Assembly: GCA_965249835.1 (NCBI GenBank)
Contig: CBDFMY010000001.1
Coordinates: 124,001-188,000 of the forward strand
From: JAHRAW01 sp965249835
Lineage (GTDB): Bacteria > Pseudomonadota > Gammaproteobacteria > Arenicellales > Poriferihabitantaceae
Length of the DNA stretch: 64,000 bases
Direction: 5' to 3'
Below are positions 42,880 to 51,439 of the stretch, one piece after another. The notes under the pieces are model-generated. The model did no database searches. It was not told the DNA's origin and saw only the letters and a program-made list of their open reading frames with translations. Position numbers and translations under genes: made by a program. The first letter of the stretch is position 1. The number at the start of each line of letters is the position of its first letter.

Positions 42880-43579
42880 GGGGCTGTCCTAGATAACTAA
42901 CCCATATCGCTTCTAACCAATTGTTTCAATTGACTTAATTGAGACTTTGGGTCACTGTTGTTAAAACGCCACTCACACTCCTTCAAAAACAGCGGAAAAT
43001 GACCCCTCGGAACCCCGTTAAACTTGCGTAATTGCCGCTTCGCCTGGCTCCAAAAATTCTCAATGCCGTTGATGTGATTCTGCTCGTCGGCAAACATCTT
43101 GCTATGATTAATGCGCAGATGCTTAAACTCAGATACATCCAGCACATTATAACCGCGAAATGAATCGGAATAAACCACGCTGTCCGGCTTCACCTTGCGC
43201 CGAATAATCGCAGGGTTTTACTCCGAGCATCGGCTATGGGCACCCACCCTGCCATCTCGTTTAAGCAAGCCAAATACCGGCACCTTGCCGCTCGCCCCGC
43301 GACCGCGCTTGCCTTTGCGTTTTCCGCCAAAATAACTTTCATCCACCTCAATCTCACCGGCGATCAACCCGCCATTGTCATCGTTGCGATAAATCAGACC
43401 ACGAAGGCGGTGAAAATAATAACCGGCAGTCGTCTTGTTAATACCCACTAACGATGCTGCCGTTCTGGCTGTCGCACCCGCCACAAATAACTCAATTAAT
43501 CGATTTTGTTTATACTGGCTTAAACGACTCTTTCTCATTCTGCTATCCTACGATAAATTTAGTTATCTAGGACAGCCCC
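42880..43579 (-). mobile_element. IS1595-type insertion sequence (IS-A), copy 1
   Basis: 700 bp bounded by perfect 21-bp terminal inverted repeats starting GGGGCTGTCCTAGATAACTA, ends at 42880 and 43579. A second copy lies at 50727-51430 in the same orientation. No 8-bp target duplication is evident (ttaacttt / taaaaata). This copy lacks 4 bp (gcat) present in copy 2 and truncates a LysE gene on its right side. Confidence 0.93.
42897..43538 (-). pseudogene. Frameshifted IS1595-type transposase of IS-A copy 1
   Basis: Two reading frames together make one DDE (ISXO2-like) transposase. The first (43218-43538) has the helix-turn-helix LIELFVAGATARTAASLVGI and VDESYFGGKRKGKRGRGASG; the second (42897-43193) has VVYSDSFRGYN and NHINGIENFWSQAKRQLRKF. 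A frameshift after KRDGRV, shared with copy 2, and an extra 4-bp deletion inactivate it. Confidence 0.88.
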
Positions 43580-44015
43580 TAAAAATAAACCCGACTACCA
43601 CAAATGCCGCGTTGCTTGCGTTGGAAGCAATGAACTGCGCGAAAACCGCGGTAACCATCATATAAAATTTTGGATTCAATAACGTGACCAACAGCCCGTC
43701 TCGAAATCGGTGTGTAACGACATTTTTGTCGATGGTATTTGGTTGCAGACGATACAACTTGATTGCCAAATACATAATGTACAACGAGCCGGCGACAACC
43801 AGTCCGCGATAAACTCCCTCGTTTTGTAGAACAACCTGAAAACCTAACAAGCAGACAATTGAAATCAGAGTTGCCGAACAAATCAATCCGCCGACAAATG
43901 GCAGGTTTTTTCAAATGCCATGATTGGCGCCCAAACCGGCCAACAGGATGTTGACCGGACCGGGACTCCAAACCAACGGCACAGTGAACAAAATAAAAAG
44001 GAACAGTTGATTCAT
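43580..44015 (-). pseudogene. LysE/RhtB-type amino acid exporter, interrupted
   Basis: From ATG 44015 it reads MNQLFLFILFTVPLVWSPGP then VNILLAGLGANHGI, followed by an in-frame TGA (codon 35, 43911-43913), then KNLPFVGGLICSATLISIV, LYIMYLAIKLYR and LLNPKFYMMVTAVFAQF. SPGPVN and LNPK are LysE-family hallmarks. The C-terminus is cut off by IS-A at 43579. It is dead both by nonsense mutation and by insertion. Confidence 0.8.
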
Positions 44016-44019
44016 TTGT

Positions 44020-44159
44020 TTATGGTAAATTTTCCAACTGTACGTCAATTTCGTTTTTGACCATATCTTCAATGGTTTGTCGCGCACGAATCAATTCGTA
44101 CGTTCCCTCGCGTAATCTAATGACTTCGGGAGATTCTGGATACGAATTGAAATTTTTGA
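44020..44159 (-). pseudogene. 3' end of an unidentified gene cut by IS-B
   Basis: About 40 codons ending in a TAA at the left edge: SYPESPEVIRLREGTYELIR then ARQTIEDMVKNEIDVQLENL. The upstream part is lost at the IS-B junction near 44160. Family not recognised; helical and charged. Confidence 0.4.
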
Positions 44160-44519
44160 CCGCCATGCTGCAACATGCCGAAAACCGGCGTTTTCTTGCC
44201 CGCGCCTCGACCGCGCGCACCGCGCACGCGCTGGGGGCCGAAATAGCTTTCGTCCAGCTCAACCGAACCAGGTTCAAACGGGCTGATGCGTTCGCAGTCA
44301 TGGGCAATTCTGTCTCTGATCTTATCGACAATTCGGTTGATCGCCGGACGACTCACGCCGGTGATTTTAGCTATCTTTGACGCTTCTATATCTATGCAAA
44401 ACAACTTCAATATCTCCCTAAATGCCTTCTCCGAAATTCGGGAACGGATGATATACTTGCTTTTCATAGTGTTGATAATAACTTATCGTCATAATATTTT
44501 CCTTAAAGTATCTTGAACC
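44160..44519 (-). mobile_element. IS1595-type element IS-B, truncated copy 1
   Basis: Retains the terminal repeat ending CTTAAAGTATCTTGAACC (to 44519) and the 5' half of the transposase (MKSKYIIRSRISEKAFREIL ... VELDESYFGPQRVRGARGRG), then breaks off at about 44160. Relative to copy 2 (48663-49390) it keeps 11 bp (cctcgaccgcg) that copy 2 lacks. It abuts the stop codon of the 1366-aa gene. Confidence 0.88.
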
Positions 44520-47500
44520 TTAATTTTTTTTACTCAGCAGATATCTCTGTGTTTTAGTTGATCTAAGCAGATCAATGTACACAGCTTCTTGCAAAACCTC
44601 TTTTTGTAGAGTGGGTGCGTTGAGAATCCCCAATTCAAAGTCGTCCTCATCCACCTTAAATATTCGATAAATGTAGTACTTCTTCTTGTAACGTTTGGCG
44701 GCGGTTAACTCATTTCCTTTCAGTTCTATGTCAGACGAGCCTTTTTTGCGTCCTTTGACTTCAATTAACCTGGATACAACCTCCATCTCGCGCGTGATTC
44801 CCTTCTCAAATTTGTCGCGTATATCTTGATTCTCAAATGAGAGGAGGTCGCAACCAAAACCTTGGATACCAACGACATGTCCGACTTTGAGTGGGAAACG
44901 ACCTTGAAGTTTCTCAAACTGAAATGCTAGCTCTTGACACAACACAGAGTCTGTTAGTTGGTAGCCTGCAGAGGTTTGACGGTTTCCAGAGAGCTTTCTA
45001 ATGCTCAATTTTACTTTTTGTTTGTCTTTTTTCTGCAGATACTCAAGTTCTGTAATTTCAATCTTTGCATTGGTCTCATTTTGAATTTTGGATGGCACTA
45101 CCGCTTCATCATCGATGTCTTGAAAACCGTCTTCATCTTCTGTGGGTAGTGTTTCCTGTTCAGGAATGGGAGATTTCAAAAGCTCATCCTCTGAAGCGAA
45201 TTCATAGATACCTAGATCTGTAAAGATTGCTTCCGCGTCCTCCGGAACCTCTTCCCCCCGCATCTTTTCAAGTAGGTCTTTTCGATACTCAGGGACGCAT
45301 CGGTAGATGCTTGCGAACTCCGTTCCTCCAGCAAGGCCAAAAAGAGATGCGATCGCTGAACCAATGGAATCAGATACCAAGTCTGAGATAACACCTACTT
45401 TTGGATCTACAACAACGTAGAGCTTATTTCCATCAATAACCCATTCCCAACGCTTAAGATCAGCGGCGATCACTGTCTCTTGGAAAGAAAATTTACAAGT
45501 AACCTGATCACAGAAAACAAGCTCAAGATCGTGTAATCGTTCCAATTCCATTTTCTTTGGGTCGGTTCGCAATAGATAAAAGTAGGGTTTTGCCTGGGAA
45601 AAGTCATCTACAGGATCGCTACTGGGAGTGTACTTAAGCACATTTTGTTCGAGTTCTGCTTTACTGATTGTATTAATACCAAAGAAACGATGAATCTTTT
45701 TTGCGCCTCTTTTTCTAGGTAGATCGACAATTGGAAGCTTGGAGGTCAATGCATATGGAATCCCTTCGCTATCAATATAAAAAAGGCTTCCCAACTCAAA
45801 GTAACCCAGATTGTCACCTTGATGGCCCCACATCTGGCCGGTTTCAATAAATAGACGTCTAAAATGGTTAGATTCATCTATAGGGATTAAATCACTTTCC
45901 AACACTGCCATGTACATGGATTTTGCGGTGGATCCCTTAGGGTCAGCTAGGGGGAGCTCCAAAAGTTTTCCATAAAGCTCATCACTACTCAATTCGTCCA
46001 ATGATGTAATAACCCCAGCGTGGCGAAACGCAACTGCGAGACTTCCTCTATCTAGACCAAATTTTGTCAGCTGCTTTGGCGTTGGTATCTTGGGTTTAGG
46101 AAAAGAAGCCTCATTCAGCGCTGTACCGAATACGCAACTCGTCGGTGCATGTTTGAGATTGCTTTTATCCTTCATCCATGACGTATTTTGGATTTTCCAG
46201 TTGATATAACTTGGCAGAGGTTCAGAAAAGTAACGCTGATTCCTATCCTGCCCTCGCCTTAAAGAGATAGTGGCATTCTCCCTTGAAGATAACTTAAGTT
46301 CGCTTAGCCGTGTGTCGCTGCTGAGCCAGGCGAGAATCGCCTCGTAACTTTCTGATGCTAGAACGTCATCCAGTCGATCCATAGTCTTGATCTCATGGAA
46401 TTTTACTTGCCGGAAGTCTCCGGCATTCTCGAGGGCATATTCCTGAAAACGAATTGGATAAACCAATGAAGTAGCGACAAATTTAATAAAGTCACTATCG
46501 ATCTCGGCTGTCTTGGTAACGCGTGGCCGATCTTTAACTCCTATCCATTTCAGAAACTCGACAACGAGATCTTTTCCGAGATTTAGATTCAGTCGCTCTG
46601 GGCCTGCAACCAGTAGCCCTCGGTCTACGTTGCTGTACAAACCCTGTAAGGTTTCACCCTGATATCCGTAGTGTTTGCCAAGATACAGCTTTGTAGAATT
46701 TTCAAAGCGACGCGCCTGGGTAGGCAGCGGAATGCCGATATTGGATGGAAATTCGGCAATGTTCACTGGCCAACCTTGTCGGAAAATGCTGGCTAGAAAA
46801 TAGACCAAATCTTCATTGATTTGCCGTTGCTTACCCTTTGACGCCTTCTTAACACGGTTTGCGTCAGCGACAACAGATTCGATCATTCTCGTGAACGAGA
46901 ACTCTCTCAATCCAAAATTTGTAGTCATTTGTTGTTGGAGTTCACGCTGATCGTCATATTCAAACTTTTTCAGTAGCTGCTCTTTTAGGGACTCGTCTAA
47001 CACAAAGATTCTCGACCATTCTGGGAACTTTAGATCCGACATCTGTTCGGAAAAAGTGAATACACGTGCCTTAGCATCGATTTCAGAATTTTCATTGATG
47101 AGCAATCCAGGATGGGCCAGTTCTGGTGAATAAGTTTCTACACCCCATATCATCATCGATCTTTCTGCAGAAGAAAGATTGCTAAGTTGGATCAGTTTTT
47201 CTTGCACGACGTTGGCGCTTAGAAACTCCACTCCGATCTGCTCAAAAAATTTGTTGTCGCCGGAATATTGAGTATTTACTACGTCTGGAAAGCATTTTGC
47301 GGGCAGCCAATCCGCGTCGGCGGTATAAATGCCAATACATTCTTGTGGAGTGGATAGTTCTCTGTCGATGGTAGGCACGAACTTCTTCTCACGTAGATTT
47401 TCCAATAGTGCATCGAAAAATGTCTGTAGATACTTATCTTTGCGCGGATTCTCTTCAGGTTTGACTAGCAAATACGCAGGTTTGCAGAGAGATTTCTCTG

Positions 47501-48620
47501 CTGATTTTTCAACCACTTGGGCGACGAATTCACCGAGCTTTCGAATGATGAGTTCGTTTTGATCAGACTCAATAAGGTGGTTACGATTTTGCTCAAGCTC
47601 AAGAGACGCATGGCACCTCGCGCGTATGGGTAATTCGACTTGCGTCGCGAAGTAGGAATACAAGAATCCAGTTCCCATGTCGGCAATATCGCCCCTAGGT
47701 ACTGCAACAAGTAGTTCGTATTCATTCGGACTCTTTTCTTCATCTCCAATATCCGAAGGTAGTTTTCCCCGAGACTCAAAAAGGATCCATTGGGATGAAA
47801 GTTCACCATCTTCAATAAGTGAAATGCGCTTGCCCGATTTTTCCTTCGAAAAGCGTTTTTCTAGGCCTTCTATCGATATACAGATGTCATTCAACCCAGA
47901 CACGAACAGCAACACTTCTATAGTCAGATTATCAATCTGATCTCTCGCATTCGAAAAAGACGAGGAAAAATTAAACGGCATGGCAATCACCGTGTCGTAT
48001 TTTTCTTCTCTGATAAGTGCATGGCACCGTTGGATCATATTCGCGTCGGAATATGAGAGGTCTATCTCTCCACTCGCATTGGCATATAAGGGGAATGGAA
48101 GCAAGGGTAGCTGAGGCAGCTTTCGGCCCGGATACTGCTCTTCGAGTTCTCTAGCGTACTGGTCGCTTTTTTTTATTAACTCGCTTTCAATTTCTGTCAA
48201 CTTCTCCTTACTGTAGGCAATTTGCAACCCATCGCTAAAGATCACTGGTTCATCAGACCAGTTTAAGACGCTCCTGAAACCAAGCCCTTTGTTACCAACC
48301 AATCGCGCGTTTCGCTTCGCACTAACATGGGGATTCTGTAGGGAGCTGACACCCGCTTTAGAAAATGTCTTGCCAGTGTTAGCGAACAGTAGATATCCAG
48401 CTTCTAGTTCAATCCGAATTCGGCCGCGTGCCATAGCCAGTATGGCTTGGTCCGCACCATTCTGAAGCAGCTCTAGAATCTCGCGTCCATGGTAGTCTTT
48501 GCTAGTCGATCGTTCCGCTTGGCACATCGAGAAGGCGTGCATCGGTTTCGCAAGGAACGAATCAAGAGTCTGCATCTCCTGCCCAGCTAGCCATTTATTC
48601 CACTCTGTAGCTGAGGTCAT
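44520..48620 (-). CDS. Sacsin/Hsp90-like GHKL ATPase with C-terminal DUF3883 (putative defence protein)
   Basis: 1366 aa. The N-terminal Bergerat ATPase fold is complete: N-box ELLQNGADQA (50-59, Asn54 and Asp57), G1 FANTGKTFS (Asn81-Gly83) and G2 GNKGLGFRSVL (109-119), as in sacsin-type HATPase proteins. A long middle region (about 250-1130) has no recognised motif. An acidic linker (PEQETLPTEDEDGFQDIDDE) precedes a C-terminal DUF3883 domain: GFGCDLLSF (Asp1258) then RLIEVKGRKKG (Glu1287, Lys1289) and YKKKYYIYRIFKV, a PD-(D/E)XK-like arrangement. It is AT-richer than the chromosome and flanked at once by IS-B copies. GHKL-DUF3883 proteins occur in defence islands; ATP-regulated nuclease activity is inferred. 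Confidence 0.85.
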   Translation of the reverse strand: MTSATEWNKWLAGQEMQTLDSFLAKPMHAFSMCQAERSTSKDYHGREILELLQNGADQAILAMARGRIRIELEAGYLLFANTGKTFSKAGVSSLQNPHVSAKRNARLVGNKGLGFRSVLNWSDEPVIFSDGLQIAYSKEKLTEIESELIKKSDQYARELEEQYPGRKLPQLPLLPFPLYANASGEIDLSYSDANMIQRCHALIREEKYDTVIAMPFNFSSSFSNARDQIDNLTIEVLLFVSGLNDICISIEGLEKRFSKEKSGKRISLIEDGELSSQWILFESRGKLPSDIGDEEKSPNEYELLVAVPRGDIADMGTGFLYSYFATQVELPIRARCHASLELEQNRNHLIESDQNELIIRKLGEFVAQVVEKSAEKSLCKPAYLLVKPEENPRKDKYLQTFFDALLENLREKKFVPTIDRELSTPQECIGIYTADADWLPAKCFPDVVNTQYSGDNKFFEQIGVEFLSANVVQEKLIQLSNLSSAERSMMIWGVETYSPELAHPGLLINENSEIDAKARVFTFSEQMSDLKFPEWSRIFVLDESLKEQLLKKFEYDDQRELQQQMTTNFGLREFSFTRMIESVVADANRVKKASKGKQRQINEDLVYFLASIFRQGWPVNIAEFPSNIGIPLPTQARRFENSTKLYLGKHYGYQGETLQGLYSNVDRGLLVAGPERLNLNLGKDLVVEFLKWIGVKDRPRVTKTAEIDSDFIKFVATSLVYPIRFQEYALENAGDFRQVKFHEIKTMDRLDDVLASESYEAILAWLSSDTRLSELKLSSRENATISLRRGQDRNQRYFSEPLPSYINWKIQNTSWMKDKSNLKHAPTSCVFGTALNEASFPKPKIPTPKQLTKFGLDRGSLAVAFRHAGVITSLDELSSDELYGKLLELPLADPKGSTAKSMYMAVLESDLIPIDESNHFRRLFIETGQMWGHQGDNLGYFELGSLFYIDSEGIPYALTSKLPIVDLPRKRGAKKIHRFFGINTISKAELEQNVLKYTPSSDPVDDFSQAKPYFYLLRTDPKKMELERLHDLELVFCDQVTCKFSFQETVIAADLKRWEWVIDGNKLYVVVDPKVGVISDLVSDSIGSAIASLFGLAGGTEFASIYRCVPEYRKDLLEKMRGEEVPEDAEAIFTDLGIYEFASEDELLKSPIPEQETLPTEDEDGFQDIDDEAVVPSKIQNETNAKIEITELEYLQKKDKQKVKLSIRKLSGNRQTSAGYQLTDSVLCQELAFQFEKLQGRFPLKVGHVVGIQGFGCDLLSFENQDIRDKFEKGITREMEVVSRLIEVKGRKKGSSDIELKGNELTAAKRYKKKYYIYRIFKVDEDDFELGILNAPTLQKEVLQEAVYIDLLRSTKTQRYLLSKKN

Positions 48621-48662
48621 CCCTGTGAAGTCTCCTGCTAAATCTGAAAGATTTAAAAACTA

Positions 48663-49390
48663 GGTTCAAGATACTTTAAGCGGATTATCTCGGATCAATT
48701 TCAGCAGGTGCTGATAGATATTTTCATGGCGCATATTGAACCTAAACTCACACTCTTTCAGATGATAATAAAACTTGTGTTCATGGATGCCGCGAAAGCG
48801 CCCCAGACGCACCTTGCACAATCCCCAGAAGTTTTCAATGCCGTTGATGTGATTATGCCCGTCAGCAAACTCATTGGCCGAATGGATAACACGATAATGC
48901 TTCTTATAACCAAAATCGACCAGGCCGTCGTAGGCCTTAAATCCATCACTGTAAAGAACCACATCGGGGTGGGCTTTTTGCTTGATAATCGGCATGATTT
49001 CAGCCCTGGAGCAGTTGTTGACGACTTGCGTATACACTTTCCCGCCACGCTGCAGCATGCCGAAAACCGGCGTTTTCTTGCCCGCGCGCACCGCGCACGC
49101 GCTGGGGGCCGAAATAGCTTTCGTCCAGCTCAACCGAACCGGGTTCAAACGGGCTGATGCGTTCGCAGTCATGGGCAATTCTGTCTCTGATCTTATCGAC
49201 AATTCGGTTGATCGCCGGACGACTCACGCCGGTGATTTTAGCTATCTTTGACGCTTCTATATCTATGCAAAACAACTTCAATATCTCCCTAAATGCCTTC
49301 TCCGAAATTCGGGAACGGATGATATACTTGCTTTTCATAGTGTTGATAATAACTTATCGTCATAATATTTTCCTTAAAGTATCTTGAACC
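48663..49390 (-). mobile_element. IS1595-type element IS-B, full-length copy 2
   Basis: 728 bp with 18-bp perfect terminal inverted repeats GGTTCAAGATACTTTAAG / CTTAAAGTATCTTGAACC. It lies 42 bp upstream of the GHKL-DUF3883 gene start, so an outward promoter could drive that gene. It is inserted 4 bp beyond the stop codon of the acetyltransferase cassette. Confidence 0.93.
48666..49338 (-). pseudogene. Frameshifted IS-B transposase
   Basis: The N-terminal frame (49000-49338) has HTH-like ASKIAKITGVSRPAINRIVDKI and ELDESYFGPQRVRG. The C-terminal frame (to 48666) has GKKTPVFGMLQRGGKVYTQV, VVLYSDGFKAYDG, HNHINGIENFWGLCKVRLGRF and YHLKECEFRFN. An 11-bp deletion at about 49085, compared with copy 1, breaks the frame. 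Confidence 0.88.
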
Positions 49391-49394
49391 ATTT

Positions 49395-49871
49395 TTAGTT
49401 ATTAGCAAATTCTTCAAGGGCTTTCCCGGACAAACGGTAACCCACCCATTCCTGTTGTGATTTTGCGCCAATTGATTGATAGAACTTTATCGCCGATTCA
49501 TTCCAGTCAAGAACACTCCACTCAAAGCGGCCACAGTTTTTTGAAAGCGCGATTTTTGCCAAGTGTTTTAGCATAGCCGTGCCAGCGCCAATGCCCCGGT
49601 GCTCTGGCGAAACGTATAAATCCTCAAGGTACAGCCCAGGCTTTCCCAGCCAGGTTGAGTAGTTAAAAAAATACACGGCATACCCGATAGGCTCATGCCC
49701 TTTACTGCATATTACGGCACTCGTTGTTGAGTCGCTACAAAATAAAGAATTTTTAATATCAACCACTGTGGCGATTACTTGATTCCTGGCTTTTTCATAA
49801 GCGGCAAGTTCCGTCACAAACTTGAGAATCAACGCAGCGTCTTCAACAGTTGCTTGACGAATTTCTATCAT
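49395..49871 (-). CDS. GNAT acetyltransferase, SSAT-like (integron cassette gene)
   Basis: 158 aa from ATG 49871 (GTG two codons upstream). Strong match to the diamine/thialysine N-acetyltransferase branch: FVTELAAYEKARNQV, YFFNYSTWLGKPGLYLEDLYVSPEHRGIGAGTAMLKHLA (acetyl-CoA loop RGIGAG) and CGRFEWSVLDWNESAIKFYQSIGA. It follows an attC-like site (49901-49969), so it is a gene cassette. Its own downstream attC was lost where IS-B inserted at 49391. The substrate may be a polyamine or a Lys analogue. Confidence 0.9.
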   Translation of the reverse strand: MIEIRQATVEDAALILKFVTELAAYEKARNQVIATVVDIKNSLFCSDSTTSAVICSKGHEPIGYAVYFFNYSTWLGKPGLYLEDLYVSPEHRGIGAGTAMLKHLAKIALSKNCGRFEWSVLDWNESAIKFYQSIGAKSQQEWVGYRLSGKALEEFANN

Positions 49872-49900
49872 CGGCACTCGTTACTCCAAATTATGATGAC

Positions 49901-49969
49901 AGATAACACTGATATCACCGACAACGTTGAGCGTTAGCGAAACTTGTCCGGGGCATCGTTTTGTTAAGC
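49901..49969 (-). other. attC-like integron recombination site 2 (degenerate)
   Basis: On the minus strand it opens GCTTAAC (matches RYYYAAC), with the macrodomain stop codon TAA inside it, exactly as in the first site. An internal stem pairs CCGGACAA with TTGTCGG. The far end is GTTATCT, keeping GTT but not the full GTTRRRY. 69 bp. Confidence 0.5.
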
Positions 49970-50482
49970 ACTCAGCCTTTCAAGCGCTTTAATCCAACAC
50001 TCAAAAGTTGATTTGTTGTATAGAAAAAAACTAATTGCCAAATTCTTATATTTACTTTTTAGGCAAGTTGATATTGCGATTTCAGCCGCCTCTTGAATAG
50101 GGTAACCATAGACCCCACAAGAAATTGCTGGGAAAGCGATAGACTTGCAGTCGTTTAAAACAGCAAGGTCTAAACTGTTAGTATAAGCTGAGGCAAGACA
50201 ATGTTCAGGGGTTTTCTCGATTTTATACCTGGGGCCAACTGTATGTATAATAAACTTTGCTTTTAAATTGCAACCAGAAGTGATTCTTGCTTCTCCGGAT
50301 GGACAACGAATACCATTAGTTGCTTTAACCCTGCGACATTCTTCTAATAGTTTTGCACCCGCAGCTTTATGGATAGCGCCATCTACACCGCCGCCACCAA
50401 GCATAATGGGGTTGGCAGCATTAACAATTACATCTACGGATGCAGTTGTGATGTCGCCTTGTGTGATATTAATTTGACTCAT
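49964..50482 (-). CDS. Macrodomain protein (O-acetyl-ADP-ribose deacetylase-like; integron cassette gene)
   Basis: 172 aa single macrodomain of the YmdB/MacroD type: INITQGDITTASVDVIVNAANPIMLGGGGVDGAIHKAAG, CPSGEARITSGCNLKAKFIIHTVGPRY, SIAFPAISCGVYGYPIQEAAEIA. Asn/Gly residues of the ADP-ribose site are conserved. The start is 10 bp after an attC-like site and the stop lies inside the next one, so it is a cassette. Stand-alone macrodomains remove ADP-ribose from proteins or nucleic acids, which may matter in phage-host conflict. Confidence 0.93.
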   Translation of the reverse strand: MSQINITQGDITTASVDVIVNAANPIMLGGGGVDGAIHKAAGAKLLEECRRVKATNGIRCPSGEARITSGCNLKAKFIIHTVGPRYKIEKTPEHCLASAYTNSLDLAVLNDCKSIAFPAISCGVYGYPIQEAAEIAISTCLKSKYKNLAISFFLYNKSTFECWIKALERLSA

Positions 50483-50492
50483 TGAATTTGAT

Positions 50493-50566
50493 ACCTAACT
50501 TCGCAAATAACCGGCGCATTTTAAGCACCAGCGAAATATGAGGCGTGTTGATTTGCCTTGTTAGGC
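50493..50566 (-). other. attC-like integron recombination site 1
   Basis: 74 bp on the minus strand: GCCTAAC (RYYYAAC) at one end, GTTAGGT (GTTRRRY) at the other, inner L boxes GCAAAT / ATTTGC and a further pairing CATATTT / AAAATG. The stop codon of the preceding ORF lies in GCCTAAC and the next cassette gene starts 10 bp after GTTAGGT, the classic cassette layout. Confidence 0.75.
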
Positions 50567-50726
50567 ACTAATTGCGGCCGGATGGTTGAATTGAAAGTGC
50601 CTTATAATGGCTTCTGCGTCTTCAAATTGACCTAATTCCCTCTTGATTTCAGCCTTCATTATGCGCTCATCGTCATCTCAAGTAACTGCAAGTTCCCCCG
50701 TTCTTCATCAGACAAATTTTGTTTTT
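50561..50726 (-). pseudogene. Truncated integron cassette ORF of unknown function
   Basis: Cut at its 5' end by IS-A copy 2 and frameshifted: QNLSDEERGNLQLLEMTMSA ends in a stop, and an overlapping frame from ATG 50659 reads MKAEIKRELGQFEDAEAIIR then HFQFNHPAAISA, ending inside attC site 1. Family not recognised. Confidence 0.5.
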
Positions 50727-51430
50727 GGGGCTGTCCTAGATAACTAACCCATATCGCTTCTAACCAATTGTTTCAATTGACTTAATTGAGACTTTGGGTC
50801 ACTGTTGTTAAAACGCCACTCACACTCCTTCAAAAACAGCGGAAAATGACCCCTCGGAACCCCGTTAAACTTGCGTAACTGCCGCTTCGCCTGGCTCCAA
50901 AAATTCTCAATGCCGTTGATGTGATTCTGATCGTCGGCAAACATTTTGCTGTGATTAATACGCAGATGCTTAAACTCAGATACATCCAGCGCATTATAAC
51001 CGCGAAATGAATCGGAATAAACCACGCTGTCCGGCTTCACCTTGCGCCGAATAATCGGCATCAGGGTGTTACTCCGCGCATCGGCTATGGGCACCCACCC
51101 TGCCATCTCGTTTAAGCAAGCCAAATACCGGCACCTTGCCACTCGCCCCGCGACCGCGCTTGCCTTTGCGTTTTCCGCCAAAATAACTTTCATCCACCTC
51201 AATCTCACCGGCGATCAACCCGCCATTGTCATCGTTGCGATAAATCAGACCACGAAGGCGGTGAAAATAATAACCGGCAGTCGTCTTGTTAATACCCACT
51301 AACGATGCTGCCGTTCTGGCTGTCGCACCCGCCACAAATAACTCAATTAATCGATTTTGTTTATACTGGCTTAAACGACTCTTTCTCATTCTGCTATCCT
51401 ACGATAAATTTAGTTATCTAGGACAGCCCC
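50727..51430 (-). mobile_element. IS1595-type insertion sequence (IS-A), copy 2
   Basis: 704 bp, same 21-bp terminal repeats and same orientation as 42880-43579. The pair encloses an 8.5-kb block. Flanks (ttgttttt / ttgaactt) give no convincing 8-bp target duplication. Confidence 0.93.
50744..51389 (-). pseudogene. Frameshifted IS1595-type transposase of IS-A copy 2
   Basis: N-terminal frame (51069-51389) ends KRDGRVGAHSRCAE; the C-terminal frame enters with VPIADARSNTLMPIIRRKVK and continues through VVYSDSFRGYNALD to the end. A net +1 shift near 51095 is shared with copy 1, so both copies spread or duplicated after inactivation. Confidence 0.85.
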
Positions 51431-51439
51431 TTGAACTTT

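Noticed and set aside
42872..43587. 8-bp target-site duplication for IS-A copy 1
   Set aside because: Flanks ttaacttt and taaaaata are not a convincing duplication; the same holds for copy 2.
49880..49900. Alternative far end of attC site 2 closer to the acetyltransferase start
   Set aside because: No GTTRRRY occurs there; GTTATCT at 49901-49907 is imperfect but is the only GTT with a matching inner stem.
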